64,000 nt of DNA from Echinarachnius parma. Its lineage: Eukaryota; Echinodermata; Echinoidea; Clypeasteroida; Echinarachniidae. The stretch covers positions 1 through 64,000 of the forward strand of contig JBAMJV010011170.1 of the NCBI GenBank assembly GCA_037951105.1. Reading direction: 5' to 3'. Positions 1-10,559 of this stretch are shown in pieces (position 1 is the stretch's first letter; every line of letters begins with the position of its first letter). Made by a program: the position numbers and the translations under genes. Under the pieces are notes generated by a model. It saw only the letters and a list, made by a program, of their open reading frames with translations. It was not told the origin of the DNA and made no database searches.

Positions 1-297
1 AATTTACAATGGATAATAATGGAAGGATGATGAAACAAAGTAGCAAATACAGCTTTCCATGTTGCTGGAATTTGAATAGGAAATAACGAAATTGATCATC
101 ACATTGAACACCGGTAGGAGCAATCGGACGAAATTGAATACGTTTGTTTTGACTAAAATTATCGGTTGATTGCGAAAGAACGAAATTGTGTGCGCAATGA
201 CCGGCAATGACATATGACCGGCGAAAGTTAAAGTTGAAGTTAACAATTAATGGAATTGAATGACGATTGTTTGAAAATGGATGGGAGAACCTATCCT
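1..297 (+). repeat. Half of a fold-back element (same family as 36470-37403)
   Basis: This stretch aligns in direct orientation with the right arm of the fold-back element at about 37059-37398. Shared landmarks are the start aatttacaa, the phrase caatcggacgaaattgaata and the end gtttgaaaatggatggg. Short motifs of the form acgaaattga recur inside. The other arm would lie before the window start. No coding capacity is seen. Confidence 0.75.
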
Positions 298-299
298 AT

Positions 300-649
300 C
301 AGTTCACAAGTTAAATGTGCAAAAAGTGATGAGTGGTTGATACAATGTATATAGTTTGTTCTGATATGTCCACTGGGTGTTGTGTGAACATTTCAAGTTA
401 AATGGACGTCATATGGCCGAGTAATGAGCACAAATGCAAAGTGATATTCACCAACTCATTGCATTCACTTTGCACACTGTTTTGACCGTCAAGTGTATAA
501 TTAAAATCTGAACACTTCAATCGTAAATATCTTTTTTAACGATAGGGAAATTTGAAAAACCGAAACCTGTCGAATACAACAAGGTATGAAAGAACCGCTA
601 GAATTCCATTTGATTTTTAGGATTTGGAAAATGTGACTTAGTCCCTTTA
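300..649 (+). mobile_element. MITE-like repeat, copy 1 of 3
   Basis: Directly repeated at 50917-51292 and, reversed and truncated, at about 48665-48795. Landmarks are gcaaaaagtgatg, gcaaagtgatattca, gaaaaaccgaaac and the right end cttagtcccttta. The complete copy near 51 kb has inverted ends (aagggatctagtaac and gttactaagtccctt) flanked by TA, which suggests a non-autonomous DNA transposon. The left end here is eroded where it meets the preceding fold-back arm. Confidence 0.7.
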
Positions 650-910
650 ACCTTTGAAACTAAACATTATGAAAAGTTATAAGCCCCTCCCCCTAAACAA
701 TTCCTCACAATTTCATAACCAAGAATAGTTTTGAGATACATGTTTAACATTCTATTCGAAATACAGTGGAACCTCTTCATAACGAGCTCTGTTATAATGA
801 GTTACCTATTATAGTGAGTCCTTTTCACAGGTCTAGGTTCTGTGTATTTTTATTTTGTTTAAGCCCTGATACAACGAGATATCTGATATACAAGAAGGTA
901 AATTCACTTA

Positions 911-1468
911 AAGGGAAAGTTGAGTTTTGGTAGAGAGGGCGCTAGACTACTTAATTGGTTTGTGAGGTAATGAAAAACTGAGTGTAAAATTTGAAAGAGC
1001 ATAATATTTAAACAATAAAATCATCTTTGTTTGATCAAAATCGGTTCAGAAACGGCTGAAATATCCATAAATATAACAATTTGTAATAAACCCGGGGCCC
1101 CGGGTTTATTAGAGAATTTTGAACCAGCCGTTAAAAATTCAAAAAAATGCTTCCTCTTTTCAAAAAGTTACAAAATAGGTATTTAAATAGTTGTTGGTTA
1201 TTTCTCTATCTAATCACTATTTCAACAAAGCATCACATGCACAATATTTTATTCAAAATGGTTGAAACCGATGAGTGTTTAGAGAGCGCCCTCTTACGTT
1301 TTAACGGCTCTTTTTGAATGATAACATGATCTTTACTACGTCATTTGTAATTTTGTGTTCCTTTCTAGTTATAACTATTAGTTTGTAATGTAATGATGCA
1401 GGTTTTGGTTACTAAAATTCAGTTTCACTAAACTGTACTCTCCTAATACCAGAACTCAACTATCCCTT
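911..1468. mobile_element. Nested TA-flanked MITE
   Basis: Inverted ends of about 23 bp: aagggaaagttgagtttt on the left, and on the right the complement of agaactcaactatccctt. Both are flanked by TA. The host pogo-like MITE exists at 4031-4193 without this insert, so the boundaries are supported by an empty site. It carries a perfect 28-bp palindrome at 1084-1111. Confidence 0.75.
1084..1111. repeat. Perfect 28-bp palindrome
   Basis: Two 14-base halves with no loop, centred on cccggggccccggg with AT-rich outer ends (taataaa and tttatta). It lies inside the nested MITE at 911-1468. Confidence 0.9.
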
Positions 1469-1973
1469 TAACCCAATGTGATCGTTATTACAAGGTTTCA
1501 CTGTAGTAATTTGAGAAAGTGATTCAAGAAGCCGGGGTCGTATATGATATTTGATCTTTCATAATTGCAGTATAGCATTGTACTTGGTGTTATCGTGAAT
1601 AGTATACTCAATAGAAGCAACATGCCTTTATATATTTATAAGTAATATGACAAAGCATATGTATTTCTAATTATATAACGTAGGTATTCGTGTATTTATG
1701 CCTATCATAGTGTCTTGGAAAAAAATAATTATATTCGAAGGGTTTATTTGAAGAAAAAAATGATTCAAGAATACTGCCTTATGGACCTACGAAACATCAA
1801 TTTCAATTAACGTTTGCATAGTAGAGTATTGTATCGTATGCATACCTGAAAGAAACTGTTAACATGTTGATTCGTTTCTGTCATAAAATAATATGCATTC
1901 ATTACTATCCATTGTAAATGTGAAAAAAAACCTCGGGCTTATACAATGTAAATATGTGACAAGTATTATACAA

Positions 1974-2130
1974 ATAATACACGATCTAGAGTGCCTTGTG
2001 TAAATGCATCGCACGCGAGGGCTATGTTAGCTGTGCGGCGCACGAGGCGTGAGCCGAGTGCGTAAGGCACAGCTAACATAGCCCGAGAGTGTGATGAATT
2101 TACATGATGCACGATAATAAGTAGTATTAT
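1974..2130. repeat. Fold-back repeat with agggctatgttagctgtgc arms
   Basis: The left arm 1974-2036 and right arm 2067-2130 are imperfect reverse complements. The inner 18 bases (gggctatgttagctgtgc) match exactly. The 30-base loop is GC-rich. The paralogous block near 54.9 kb lacks this sequence, which supports an insertion. Confidence 0.75.
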
Positions 2131-2489
2131 TTGTTTTATAAAAAAAACTCAACCACGGAATTGTTTATTTTGCTGGATTATTAAAAACAGACAATTGGTA
2201 ACCCAGAGTTTACAAAATTCATCAACACTTTATAATACTGCATTCGCTTCACTGACTCTGTATGCAGCGCAGCTCAGCAGATCAACTGCCGATAATTTCC
2301 CGTAAAACTGAGAATTATCAAAGAATTGTATGCATTTCCATTACAAAACTTACCAACATCAAACCACATATCCATATAATTTACGAAACTGCTAAGATTT
2401 ATTTACTACAGAACAGAGAATTTACAAAACCAAGCATTTTCCATCTTTTTTTGTTCACTTTCGCAAGTTTGTCTTCGAGAGTTTTGTCT

Positions 2490-2541
2490 GTAATCGTTTG
2501 TGATCGTTTATGATCGATATGATCGTTCATGATCGTTTAGA
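2490..2541 (+). repeat. Short tandem tgatcgttt array
   Basis: About five imperfect copies of a 9-11 base unit (tgatcgtt with ta, ca or tg linkers). There is no coding context. Confidence 0.7.
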
Positions 2542-2747
2542 ATATGACTTGTGATCGTATCGGAGGATGATCGGGACTTCGATGTTTAAGCTAGTGAAGT
2601 CATGCGTTGGCTCACCCTGTGGTGAGATTAAATGTCTTTTTGAAACAAACTCATGGAAACTGTGTTGTCATATAGTCATTATTCCTGTTATAGAATCCAT
2701 TCCCTTAATTCAGTCTTCGTAGAGCTATGTAAACAAACATTGTGATG

Positions 2748-2848
2748 TCACGGGGTTGCGCACCTTCGGCACGATGGTTGCACACCTTCGGCACGATGGT
2801 TGCGCTGCTATCGGCACGATGGTTGCACAGGTATCGGCACGGTAGTGC
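2748..2848 (+). repeat. About 21-bp minisatellite, four copies
   Basis: Units are built on ccttcggcacgatggttgc, with the later copies changing ccttcggc to gctatcggc and ggtatcggc. A minus-strand open frame here is only a translation of the repeat. Confidence 0.8.
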
Positions 2849-3072
2849 AGGTGGTGAAAAGTAATCAATCCCCACGTGATCGATATTAGCCAATCACGTT
2901 ACTGAATTTACCGGAGCCGTTTTATAATGCATTTTAATTTGAGACTGAGTTATACTGTTTGTTGTGCACTCAATGAAAACAATGTGCCTTCAGATGTGTA
3001 AATAACTATGCCAAAACGTATGGATAACAATCTAAAACCCGTATGCAGTATATAATTTATATATATATATAT

Positions 3073-3799
3073 GGTTACAGTCCGTTATTCCGAAGGTTCG
3101 TTATTCCGAAGGTTCAGTTATTCCGAAGGTTCGTTATTCCGAAGGTTCGTTATTCCGAAGGTTCGTTATTCCGAAGGTTCGTTATTCCGAAGGTTCGTTA
3201 TTCCGAAGGTTCGTTATTCCGAAGGTTCGTTATTCCGAAGGTTCGTTGATCCGAAAATAAAATCGGGTTCATTATTCCGAAGGTTCGTTATTCCGAAGGT
3301 TCGTTGATCCGAAAATAAAATCGGGTTCGTTATTCCGAAAATTAAATCGGGCTTGTTATAATACTATAGTTTGTGTTTTGTTTATTTAATTTACAGCCTG
3401 CATTAAACATACCCCTCCCCCTTTCCCTCCCTTGGCCAGACCAATCAAACATTTAAGTTTATTTTATCTCTTTATATGAAATTATAGCATTATAACAAAC
3501 CCAAATTCATTTTCGGATTAACGAACCCGATTTCATTTTAGGAATAGCGAACCTTCGGAATAACGAACCCTCGGAATAACGGACCTTCGGAATAACGAAC
3601 CTTCGGAATAACGAACCCGATTTCATTTTAGGAATAGCGAACCTTCGGAATAACGAACCTTCGGAATAATGCAACAAATGTTCGGATTAACGAACCCTAT
3701 TTCATTTTCGGATTAACGAACACTCGGGTATAGGAAATTTGCGTGTTCGGAATAACGAACCTTCGGAATAACGAACCTTCGGAATAACGAACCGCACCC
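3073..3799. mobile_element. TU-like fold-back transposon, copy A
   Basis: The left arm is about ten head-to-tail copies of the 16-mer gttcgttattccgaag. The right arm is the same motif reversed (cttcggaataacgaac). Between them is a unique centre that includes ggcttgttataatactatag. The outermost bases are ggttacagtcc and cgcaccc, identical to copy B at 6706-7357. The flanks are both AT repeats, so the 8-bp target duplication (atatatat) is compatible but not proven. Sea-urchin TU elements have this plan: inverted arms made of short tandem repeats and an 8-bp duplication. Short frames spelling RFVIPKVRYSEGS are repeat translations, not genes. Confidence 0.8.
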
Positions 3800-3816
3800 A
3801 TATATATATATATATA

Positions 3817-5076
3817 TACGTTTTCACAGGGTGTTCTATTGAACTTGTGGTAATACTACTTGAATAAAACAAAAATATTACCACCGACTACAGACAGATA
3901 TATACGGATATGGCACAAAAAATAACCAACGTGTCAGCGCAGACACGTTTCAGTCTGTATATATATATATATATGACAATTATACAGTATGTATAATTGT
4001 ACTTGAAAGTTGTGTACATTATATTCGAAATACAGTGGAACCTCTTTATAACGAGTTATATAGCGAGGCCTTTTCACAGGTCTAGGTTCTATGTATTTTA
4101 TTATTTTTAAGCTCTGATACAACGAAATATCTGATATACAAGAAGGTAAATTCAATGGAATCATGGTGCTCGGTATTAAAAGGTTTCACCGTAGTAATTA
4201 ATTTGAGAAAGTGATTCAAGAAGAGCCGGGTACGGTATGATGATTGATCTGTCATTATTGTAGTATTGCATTGTACTTTGCGTTACCGTTTGTACTTTGT
4301 AGTAAACAAACAGTTCCTTTATAGATTACTTAGTAATATGACAAACTGTATGTTTTGCTGATTATATATATAGCATATGTTGGTGTATCTAGGCCTATCA
4401 TTATGTACCAGTCTTTGAATATGTTGTATTTTCCATTTAAAAAGTTAATTTGAGAAAATTTTCAAGAAGCCCGGGTCATATAGGATCACGGATCAAAAGC
4501 ATATATGATATTCTACTTTGATCCAGCGTTGTATCTTACCATACAGGACATCTCAATTAAATACTAGTATATTAATTTATATTATATCATTATATTCATC
4601 TATTTACATTCTTATTTGATTTAAACAATATACAAATTTAAATAGCAAGCATTTACACGATGGTGTATGAGAATATGAATATAATGTACTACAAATTCAA
4701 AATTATCGCATTCTTGTGCTAGCTTCGTGAAGATGCATACATGTATCGGCTAACTTGTTATAATGTATTAATTTCGTTAGTCACATTATGTTGATGTGTG
4801 ACGGGTTTTTAAGAACATACACCCCTTTTGCCGTGTAGACACAAATGTGTGATACCAAGAACCAAATGACAAAACAAAATGTGTTAGGGTGTTTGAAAAG
4901 TACCATCATAAGCGGATAATATGTGTAGCCACGTGAACAGACTGAAACGTGTCTGCGCTGACACGTTGGTTATTTTTTGTGCCATATCCATATATATGTC
5001 TGTAGTCGGTGGTAATATTTTTGTTTTATTCAAGTAGTATTACCACAAGTTCAATAGAACACCCTGTGAAAACGTA
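3817..5076. mobile_element. TIR element with about 140-bp inverted ends
   Basis: Bases 3817-3957 and 4938-5076 are near-perfect reverse complements (outer end tacgttttcacagggtgtt, inner end gacacgtttcagtctg). The interior aligns to the paralogous block at about 55.0-56.1 kb, which lacks both arms. The arms may therefore have arrived separately, or may be two copies of one small element in opposite orientation flanking ancestral DNA. The pogo-like MITE 4031-4193 is also inside. No transposase frame is seen. Confidence 0.65.
4031..4193. mobile_element. pogo/Tigger-like MITE, short copy
   Basis: Starts tacagtggaacctcttt and ends aggtttcaccgta, an inverted pair flanked by TA. It matches the two ends of the 762-1505 element without the nested insert. 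The surrounding sequence (attcgaaa before, gtgattcaagaag after) is shared with that locus and with 55.05-55.1 kb, where no MITE is present. Confidence 0.75.
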
Positions 5077-5344
5077 GTTTTATGTCAACATTTTCGCTCA
5101 GCATAAGGGCTTTTCAAGGAGTTATTTTCTGAATGAAAAAAAAAGCTCGTGGGAATGTCCCTTACTGTCTGTATCTGTATGCTCTTTTGCTAGCAATCTG
5201 GTCAGTTTCTCGATATGTTTGAATTAATTATTTAAAAAAAAGCTGCATCGCTTCGGTGATCCCTCGCATTATATCCCCAAGTTGATTTCTATCCTTTGGG
5301 TTTATGTCAGGTTTATAATAGCTTCTGACCACTCGAGCAATGAA

Positions 5345-5455
5345 AATTAAGGGGTATCAGGGACGAGCACCGTACTAGGGTTTTCTATAGCTCAGTCAGT
5401 AAGAGCACCGGTCTAGCAATCCGGAGTTCTCGGGTTCGAATCCCGTTGGAATCCC
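5345..5455 (+). repeat. tRNA-Ala-like SINE or tRNA pseudogene
   Basis: Pol III internal promoter boxes are visible: tagctcagtcag (box A type) and ggttcgaatcc (box B). The anticodon-loop region ctagcaa would give anticodon AGC (Ala). The stem below it has a T-T mismatch, and the acceptor and D arm are not properly spaced, so a functional tRNA is unlikely. About 40 bases upstream are shared with a second copy at 55833-55930 that lies at a different position within the duplicated block, which suggests a mobile SINE-like unit. Confidence 0.55.
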
Positions 5456-5534
5456 ATTTTCTTTGCCTTTTTAATTACATTATATTTCTGGTCAGTTTCT
5501 CTATATTATGTTTGAATTATGTGTATACATGTGC

Positions 5535-5668
5535 TGTAGTCGAGTCCACCCTATCCGAGTCCGAGTCCCTGGAGTCGAGTCCGAGTCCGAGTCCGAGTCC
5601 GAGACCGAGTCCCGTACATCCGAGTCCCGAGTCCCGGACATCCGAGTCCGATTCCGAGTCCGAGTCCC
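5535..5668 (+). repeat. Hexamer array (gagtcc)n
   Basis: Imperfect head-to-tail gagtcc/gagacc units. A related array in the same phase is at 7770-7945. The Ser/Glu-rich open frames across both are repeat artefacts. Confidence 0.85.
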
Positions 5669-5699
5669 AACGGGAACATCTTAAATTGCAATTCTTTTA

Positions 5700-6700
5700 T
5701 GACACATCAGTTTCATTATGATAAATGCCTACAGTGAACTCTTTATAACATAAATATTTGTCTGGTTCATTGTAAACTTCCATTTGTCAGAGAATTTATA
5801 TATTTTAAGTTTCTCTTCTTAACACTACAACAGTAACAGTTACCTTCATAATAGACACCATCAAAGAAATGACAAAGAGTTATCTGCAGAAATGATTTTG
5901 GGCAATGTCAAAGGTTATTATTACAGAGTATGAGACAAATTCAATACCAAACAAATAAAATAAAATAGTTAATAAAAATGTGACAGACGGGAAAAGAATT
6001 TAGTTGATCTTTGTCACCCTTTAATTTCCCAAAAATACAGTGGATATAGGAACTGCTGCATATCTTTTCCTAAGGTTCACTGTCAAATGGATTAATGGGA
6101 TATAACTTTATTTGCAAACAGTCAAGTTGCTGAAAAATAATCATTGTTGAAGTTAAGCATCAATTTTAGCAATTTTCTAATCCTTTTAAGATCACAATTT
6201 TTAGCAAAAAATATCAAATATCTGAACATTCACGTTTTGTGCCATAAACTGTCAGTTATTAACATTATTTTGATAACTACTGGACTCAAGAGGCTAAAAG
6301 CCTAACATGAATGATTTTGAAATTTGGCCCATTTTAGACATTATCATGGAATTACCACAAGTTATTACAATCATAGTATGTCAGTACTGGAGTATGTATA
6401 GTGTATTAATGAATACTGATAAAGAGTAAAGGCATGATACTTCACATTTTAACAAATATTAATTAACAAATATTGAACATTGGGTTGCAAATAAAAAGGG
6501 GAATTTGACAACTATGGTTCATAATACAGGCTTGAAGTAAAAGTTCATCATTAACCCATTTGAGACTTGCCCAAAATATCTCTGGGGTATATGCTTGATG
6601 TATTTTCTTTGTTGAACGATCAACAAACTCTCTATGGTCCGTATACCCAAACAGTATGACACGAGAAACTGAAGACATGATTGTTGAATGACTGGTTGAT
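5700..6700. other. AT-rich intergenic DNA, no gene seen
   Basis: No coding frame with recognisable similarity, no splice-supported exon and no clear repeat structure. It is part of the extra sequence that separates this block from its TE-poor paralogue near 56 kb. Confidence 0.5.
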
Positions 6701-6705
6701 TGAAG

Positions 6706-7357
6706 GGTTACAGTCCGTTATTCCGAAGGTTCGTTATTCCGAAGGTTCAGTTATTCCGAAGGTTCGTTATTCCGAAGGTTCGTTATTCCGAAGGTTCGTT
6801 ATTCCGAAGGTTCGTTATTCCGAAGGTTCGTTATTCCGAAGGTTCGTTATTCCGAAGGTTCGTTGATCCGAAAATAAAATCGGGTTCGTTATTCCGAAGG
6901 TTCGTTATTCCGAAGGTTCGTTGATCCGAAAATAAAATCGGGTTCGTTATTCCGAAAATTAAATCGGGCTTGTTATAATACTATAGTTTGTGTTTTGTTT
7001 ATTTAATTTACAGCCTGCATTAAGCATACCCCTCCCCCTTTTCCTCCCTTGGCCAGACCAATCAAACATTTAAGTTTATTTTATCTCTTTATATGAAATT
7101 ATAGCATTATAACAAACCCAAATTCATTTTCGGATTAACGAACCGATTTCATTTTAGGAATAGCGAACCTTCGGAATAACGAACCCTCGGAATAACGGAC
7201 CTTCGGAATAACGAACCTTCAGAATAACGAACCTTCGGAATAATGCAACAAATGTTCGGATTAACGAACCCTATTTCATTTTCGGATTTACGAACACTCA
7301 GGTATAGGAAATTTGCGTGTTCGGAATAACGAACCTTCGGAATAAAGAACCGCACCC
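6706..7357. mobile_element. TU-like fold-back transposon, copy B with 8-bp target duplication
   Basis: Nearly identical to copy A (3073-3799) but 652 bp long, with fewer 16-mer units in each arm. The flanks carry a clear 8-bp duplication gattgaag at 6698-6705 and 7358-7365, which fixes the termini as ggttacagtcc and cgcaccc. The arms are opposed 16-bp minisatellites. There is no transposase, so any movement would need enzymes supplied from elsewhere. Confidence 0.85.
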
Positions 7358-7769
7358 GATTGAAGATGCAATTCGCAATTGCAATGCAGTATGTCGATTG
7401 TTTTTTGTTGTTATTCGCGCGCTGGTATAGCTAGCGGAAACCTAGCCAAGGACGCGAAGTACTATAGGCCTACTTGCACACGTACACACCGCGGTACACA
7501 AGTGCATTTTACTGTATCGCAATAGTCGCTTCAGGCTTTTGTAAATTAATTCACGTTCTGGCCGTACTACTTGACCGTGTCTTGCGTGTTCCAAAACATA
7601 AAACGACTAACAACGTCTATTTAGGCATATAATAGCTTGTTGAGGCGATGTTACGATCATTTTCCAGAATGCCACTCAAGCGAGCAAGGTACTCTAGAAC
7701 AACGGGTTTGTTTTTGCTTGCGCTGGGGTAATTTTATGAACTATAAATAATCGTGGGAAAACAGAAAAA

Positions 7770-7945
7770 ATGCCGGTCTCGTTGCCGGTCTCGGCCCGAT
7801 TTTCGCCCGAGTCACGAGTCACCATTGGTCGAGTCCGAGTCCGAGACCGAGTATTTTTGGCTCGAGTCCGAGTCCGAGTCCGAGTCCCGAGAAATACGGA
7901 CTCGAGACCGGTCTCGAGACCGAGTCCGGACTCGAGTCCTACAGC
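7770..7945 (+). repeat. Second hexamer array (gagtcc/gagacc)
   Basis: Degenerate gagtcc, gagacc and ggtctc units. This array is more diverged than the one at 5535-5668. Confidence 0.8.
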
Positions 7946-7959
7946 ACTGATACATGTAT

Positions 7960-8345
7960 GTTAAATAACATGTACATTATTATGGTGCAGGATTGCACAT
8001 TTAGCATGCTTAAAAGTAAACATTTCAGTTCAATGTTACTGTGTTTTTGAAGTTCTTATGAGGGAGTAGCGTTTATATGAAATAACATGTACATCACTAT
8101 GGTGCAGGATTGCTTTTCAAGCATGTTGCAACGAAAACAATTTAGTTCAATGTTATTGTGTTAATGAAATTAAAAAAATACTCATGTGGGATTAGCGGTT
8201 ATAATTTTATAAAATACAAATTAAATAACATGTACATATCTATGGTGCATTATTGCTCATCAAGCAAGTTTGAAAGTAAACATTTCAGTTCAATGTTAGT
8301 ATGTTTTTGAAATGATAATACTTATGTGAAATTAGCGGTTATATA
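7960..8345 (+). repeat. Tandem repeat, three units of 118-144 bp
   Basis: Units begin near 7963, 8081 and 8225 with aataacatgtaca, and share ctatggtgcaggattgc and cagttcaatgtta. A single related unit occurs at about 56510-56620 in the paralogous block, so the array arose by amplification here. Confidence 0.8.
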
Positions 8346-8758
8346 TTAAATATATACCTCTAGCAGATGTACAAGTGAAACTTACTTTATATTGTTCTTG
8401 TATTATTGAAATCGAAATATATTTTACACTTAGTTTCATACAGATTAATGATGTTGTTTCCATTGTTTATAGCCTTATTAATTGGTGTGTGTTGTGTATG
8501 AAGACTGAAGAGCAATGCGAACAGCATTAAAACAAAATCATTACAAATACAATGGTAGCGGCCACCTCATATATAAATATACATTCATGCATGCAGTGTG
8601 AACTTCGTACCCCGGTGGTTGTCGATCTATCATATTATCATGTGAAAAGTAGGGACGGAATAACAATGCATTAATGCGCCATTAACAGAAAATCAATAAT
8701 ATTTGTTCCGTATTATGCACAATCAGTGGCGTAATGAGCCAACACTTTTTTTTTGTTT

Positions 8759-8781
8759 GGGGGGGGGGGGGGGGGGGGGGG
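8759..8781 (+). repeat. Poly-G run of 23
   Basis: Preceded at 8725 by cagtggcgtaatgagcc, a typical hAT-MITE terminal sequence. The partner end was not located. Confidence 0.8.
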
Positions 8782-9118
8782 CCTAAACCAAATCCGCATC
8801 AGCACCGGATATTGCGAGGGAGCCATGTACATTTATATACAAGAATCAATGGGGCACATTTGGGATGTTCTATACTGTGAATAACAATACAAACCACCCC
8901 CTTTCGCATGTTGTCTATTTCACGGGACTGATAAGCTCGCTTTTTTAGCAGCTTGCATGTTACGAACAAAAAACACTTTTTGTAAAGTATTGGTGTAGTA
9001 CAACTGTTTAATATGAACATGAATACAGGCTGGTATAGCTGAAAATTTACAAAAACTTGCATTCACTTGTCAATTAGCATGCTATATTTGAAATATTGAA
9101 ATGCTAAATATTTCACAA

Positions 9119-9285
9119 GGGCCCCGTTGCAGAAAGAGATACAATCGATTGTAAGTTACAATTAATTGTAAGACAGATCATGTGTTTTAAATGCGGAAAT
9201 CTCATTGGTTGAAACGCGCAAATTTGTTTCTGACTTGCAATAATTGTAACTTACAGTCGATGCATCTCTTTCTGCCACGTGGTTA
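9119..9285. mobile_element. Short palindromic MITE
   Basis: Arms of about 46 bp at 9128-9173 and 9235-9280 are reverse complements with a few mismatches (tgcagaaagagatacaatcg against its complement). The ends include gggccccgttgcagaaag. It is non-coding. Confidence 0.7.
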
Positions 9286-9431
9286 AGATGTGACACTTTT
9301 TTTGTTTCAAATTATCCCTAACCACTGCTGCTGATCCCGTAAATTCTCCCCTAGCAAAAAGGAAATTAGGAACCCCAAGGCAGTGCCCTCGCTGTCATAG
9401 ATACGACACGTTCTAACCCTCGCTGTCATCA

Positions 9432-10553
9432 GGCGCGCCGGAAGCAGTTTTGGATTGGAGGGGGGGGGGGGGGGGGGGCAAAACCCGAAGGGAGCTCACG
9501 ATTTATGTGTTTAGGGGCTCATGCCTGACCACACTCACAGGGTTGCCAACCCCCCCCCCCCCCCCCCCCCCCCCTCCCACGGTCAAGGGAGCTTTTGCAT
9601 TTTTGGACATGAAATTGTGCAATCTGGTGCATAAAAACATGATCCAACAACATAGCTTACAGCCAAAAATGAGTCCCGAGGGAGCGAAGCGACCGAGGGC
9701 TGTGGTAGAGCTGTGGGGAGGGTTTGGGAGGGGGTATCCCCTCCCCCGGGGAAGATTTTGCATTTTTAAAACTTGAAATGATGCAATCTGGGGCATAAAA
9801 ACATAAACCATATGCCACATTTGTATGATCCAACATCATAGCTTACAGCTAAAAATGAGTCCTAAGGGAGCGAAGCGACCGAGGGCTGGGGCAGAGCCAG
9901 AGGAGGAGGGTTTGGGAGGGGGTATCCCTCTCCCACGGGGAAGATTTTGCATTTTTATACTTGAAATGGTGCAATCTGGGCCATAAAAACATAAACCATA
10001 TGCCACATTTGTATGATCCAACATCATAGCTTACAACTAAAATGAGTCCCGAGGGAGCGAATCGACCGAGGGCTGGGGCAGAGCCAGAGGAGGAGGGTTT
10101 GGGAGGGGGTATCCCCCTCCCACGGGGAATATTTTGCATTTATTTACTTGTAATGGTGCGATTTGGTGCACGTCACACAAACAGCAGAACAATAACAGCC
10201 TACACAGGAAGTACGTGGACTGGTACAGAAAAACCCACCCAAGACGTACCAAATGCAAGTTACACAACAAACTGAGATAATTTGTTTGCGCGCAAAGCGC
10301 GCAGCGAAAATTGTTAATGGATGAATAACTTAGTTTTTAAAGTATTGGCTGATACATTTAATTTGTTCTTTTCCATTTTCTTTCTTTCTTTCTTTTTTCT
10401 TCCTTTTTTTGAGGGGGGAGGCTTTTTTTTTTTTTTTGGGGGGGGGGGGCAAAAACGCGTTTTGCCCCCCCCCCCCCCCCACTTTTGGGAGGGGGGGGGG
10501 GGGGGCGGCCGCCCCCCTGCCCCCCCCCCCCCCCCCACTTCCGGCGCCTATGG
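9432..10553. mobile_element. Element bounded by ggcgccggaag ends and G/C runs, with 187-bp tandem repeats
   Basis: The left end is ggcgcgccggaag followed by a G run. The right end is a C run followed by cttccggcgcc. Inside, three units start with atgagtcc at 9669, 9855 and 10042 (spacing 186 and 187). Each contains gggagcgaagcgaccgagg and gggtttgggagggggtatcc. Several proline- or glycine-rich open frames here come from these units and are not supported as genes. The 10385-10540 part is a stack of alternating T, G, C and G runs around gcggccgc. Confidence 0.65.
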
Positions 10554-10559
10554 TTGTCA

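Larger units (their letters stand above)
762..1505. mobile_element. pogo/Tigger-like MITE containing a nested MITE
   Basis: The left end tacagtggaacctctt and the right end aaggtttcactgta are inverted relatives flanked by TA, a form typical of pogo/Tigger-type Tc1-mariner MITEs. A short copy of the same element (163 bp) lies at 4031-4193. This copy is about 740 bp because another TA-flanked element (911-1468) sits inside it. No transposase frame is present. Confidence 0.75.

Noticed and set aside
3043..3307. Open frames of 68 and 78 codons spelling repeated RFVIPKVRYSEGS
   Set aside because: Pure translation of the 16-mer array; the same occurs at 6681-6924 and on the other strand.
5446..5721. 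Ser/Glu/Pro-rich frame that could look like a secreted protein with a signal peptide
   Set aside because: The body is the gagtcc hexamer array; the N-terminal part is AT-rich chance sequence after the tRNA-like unit.
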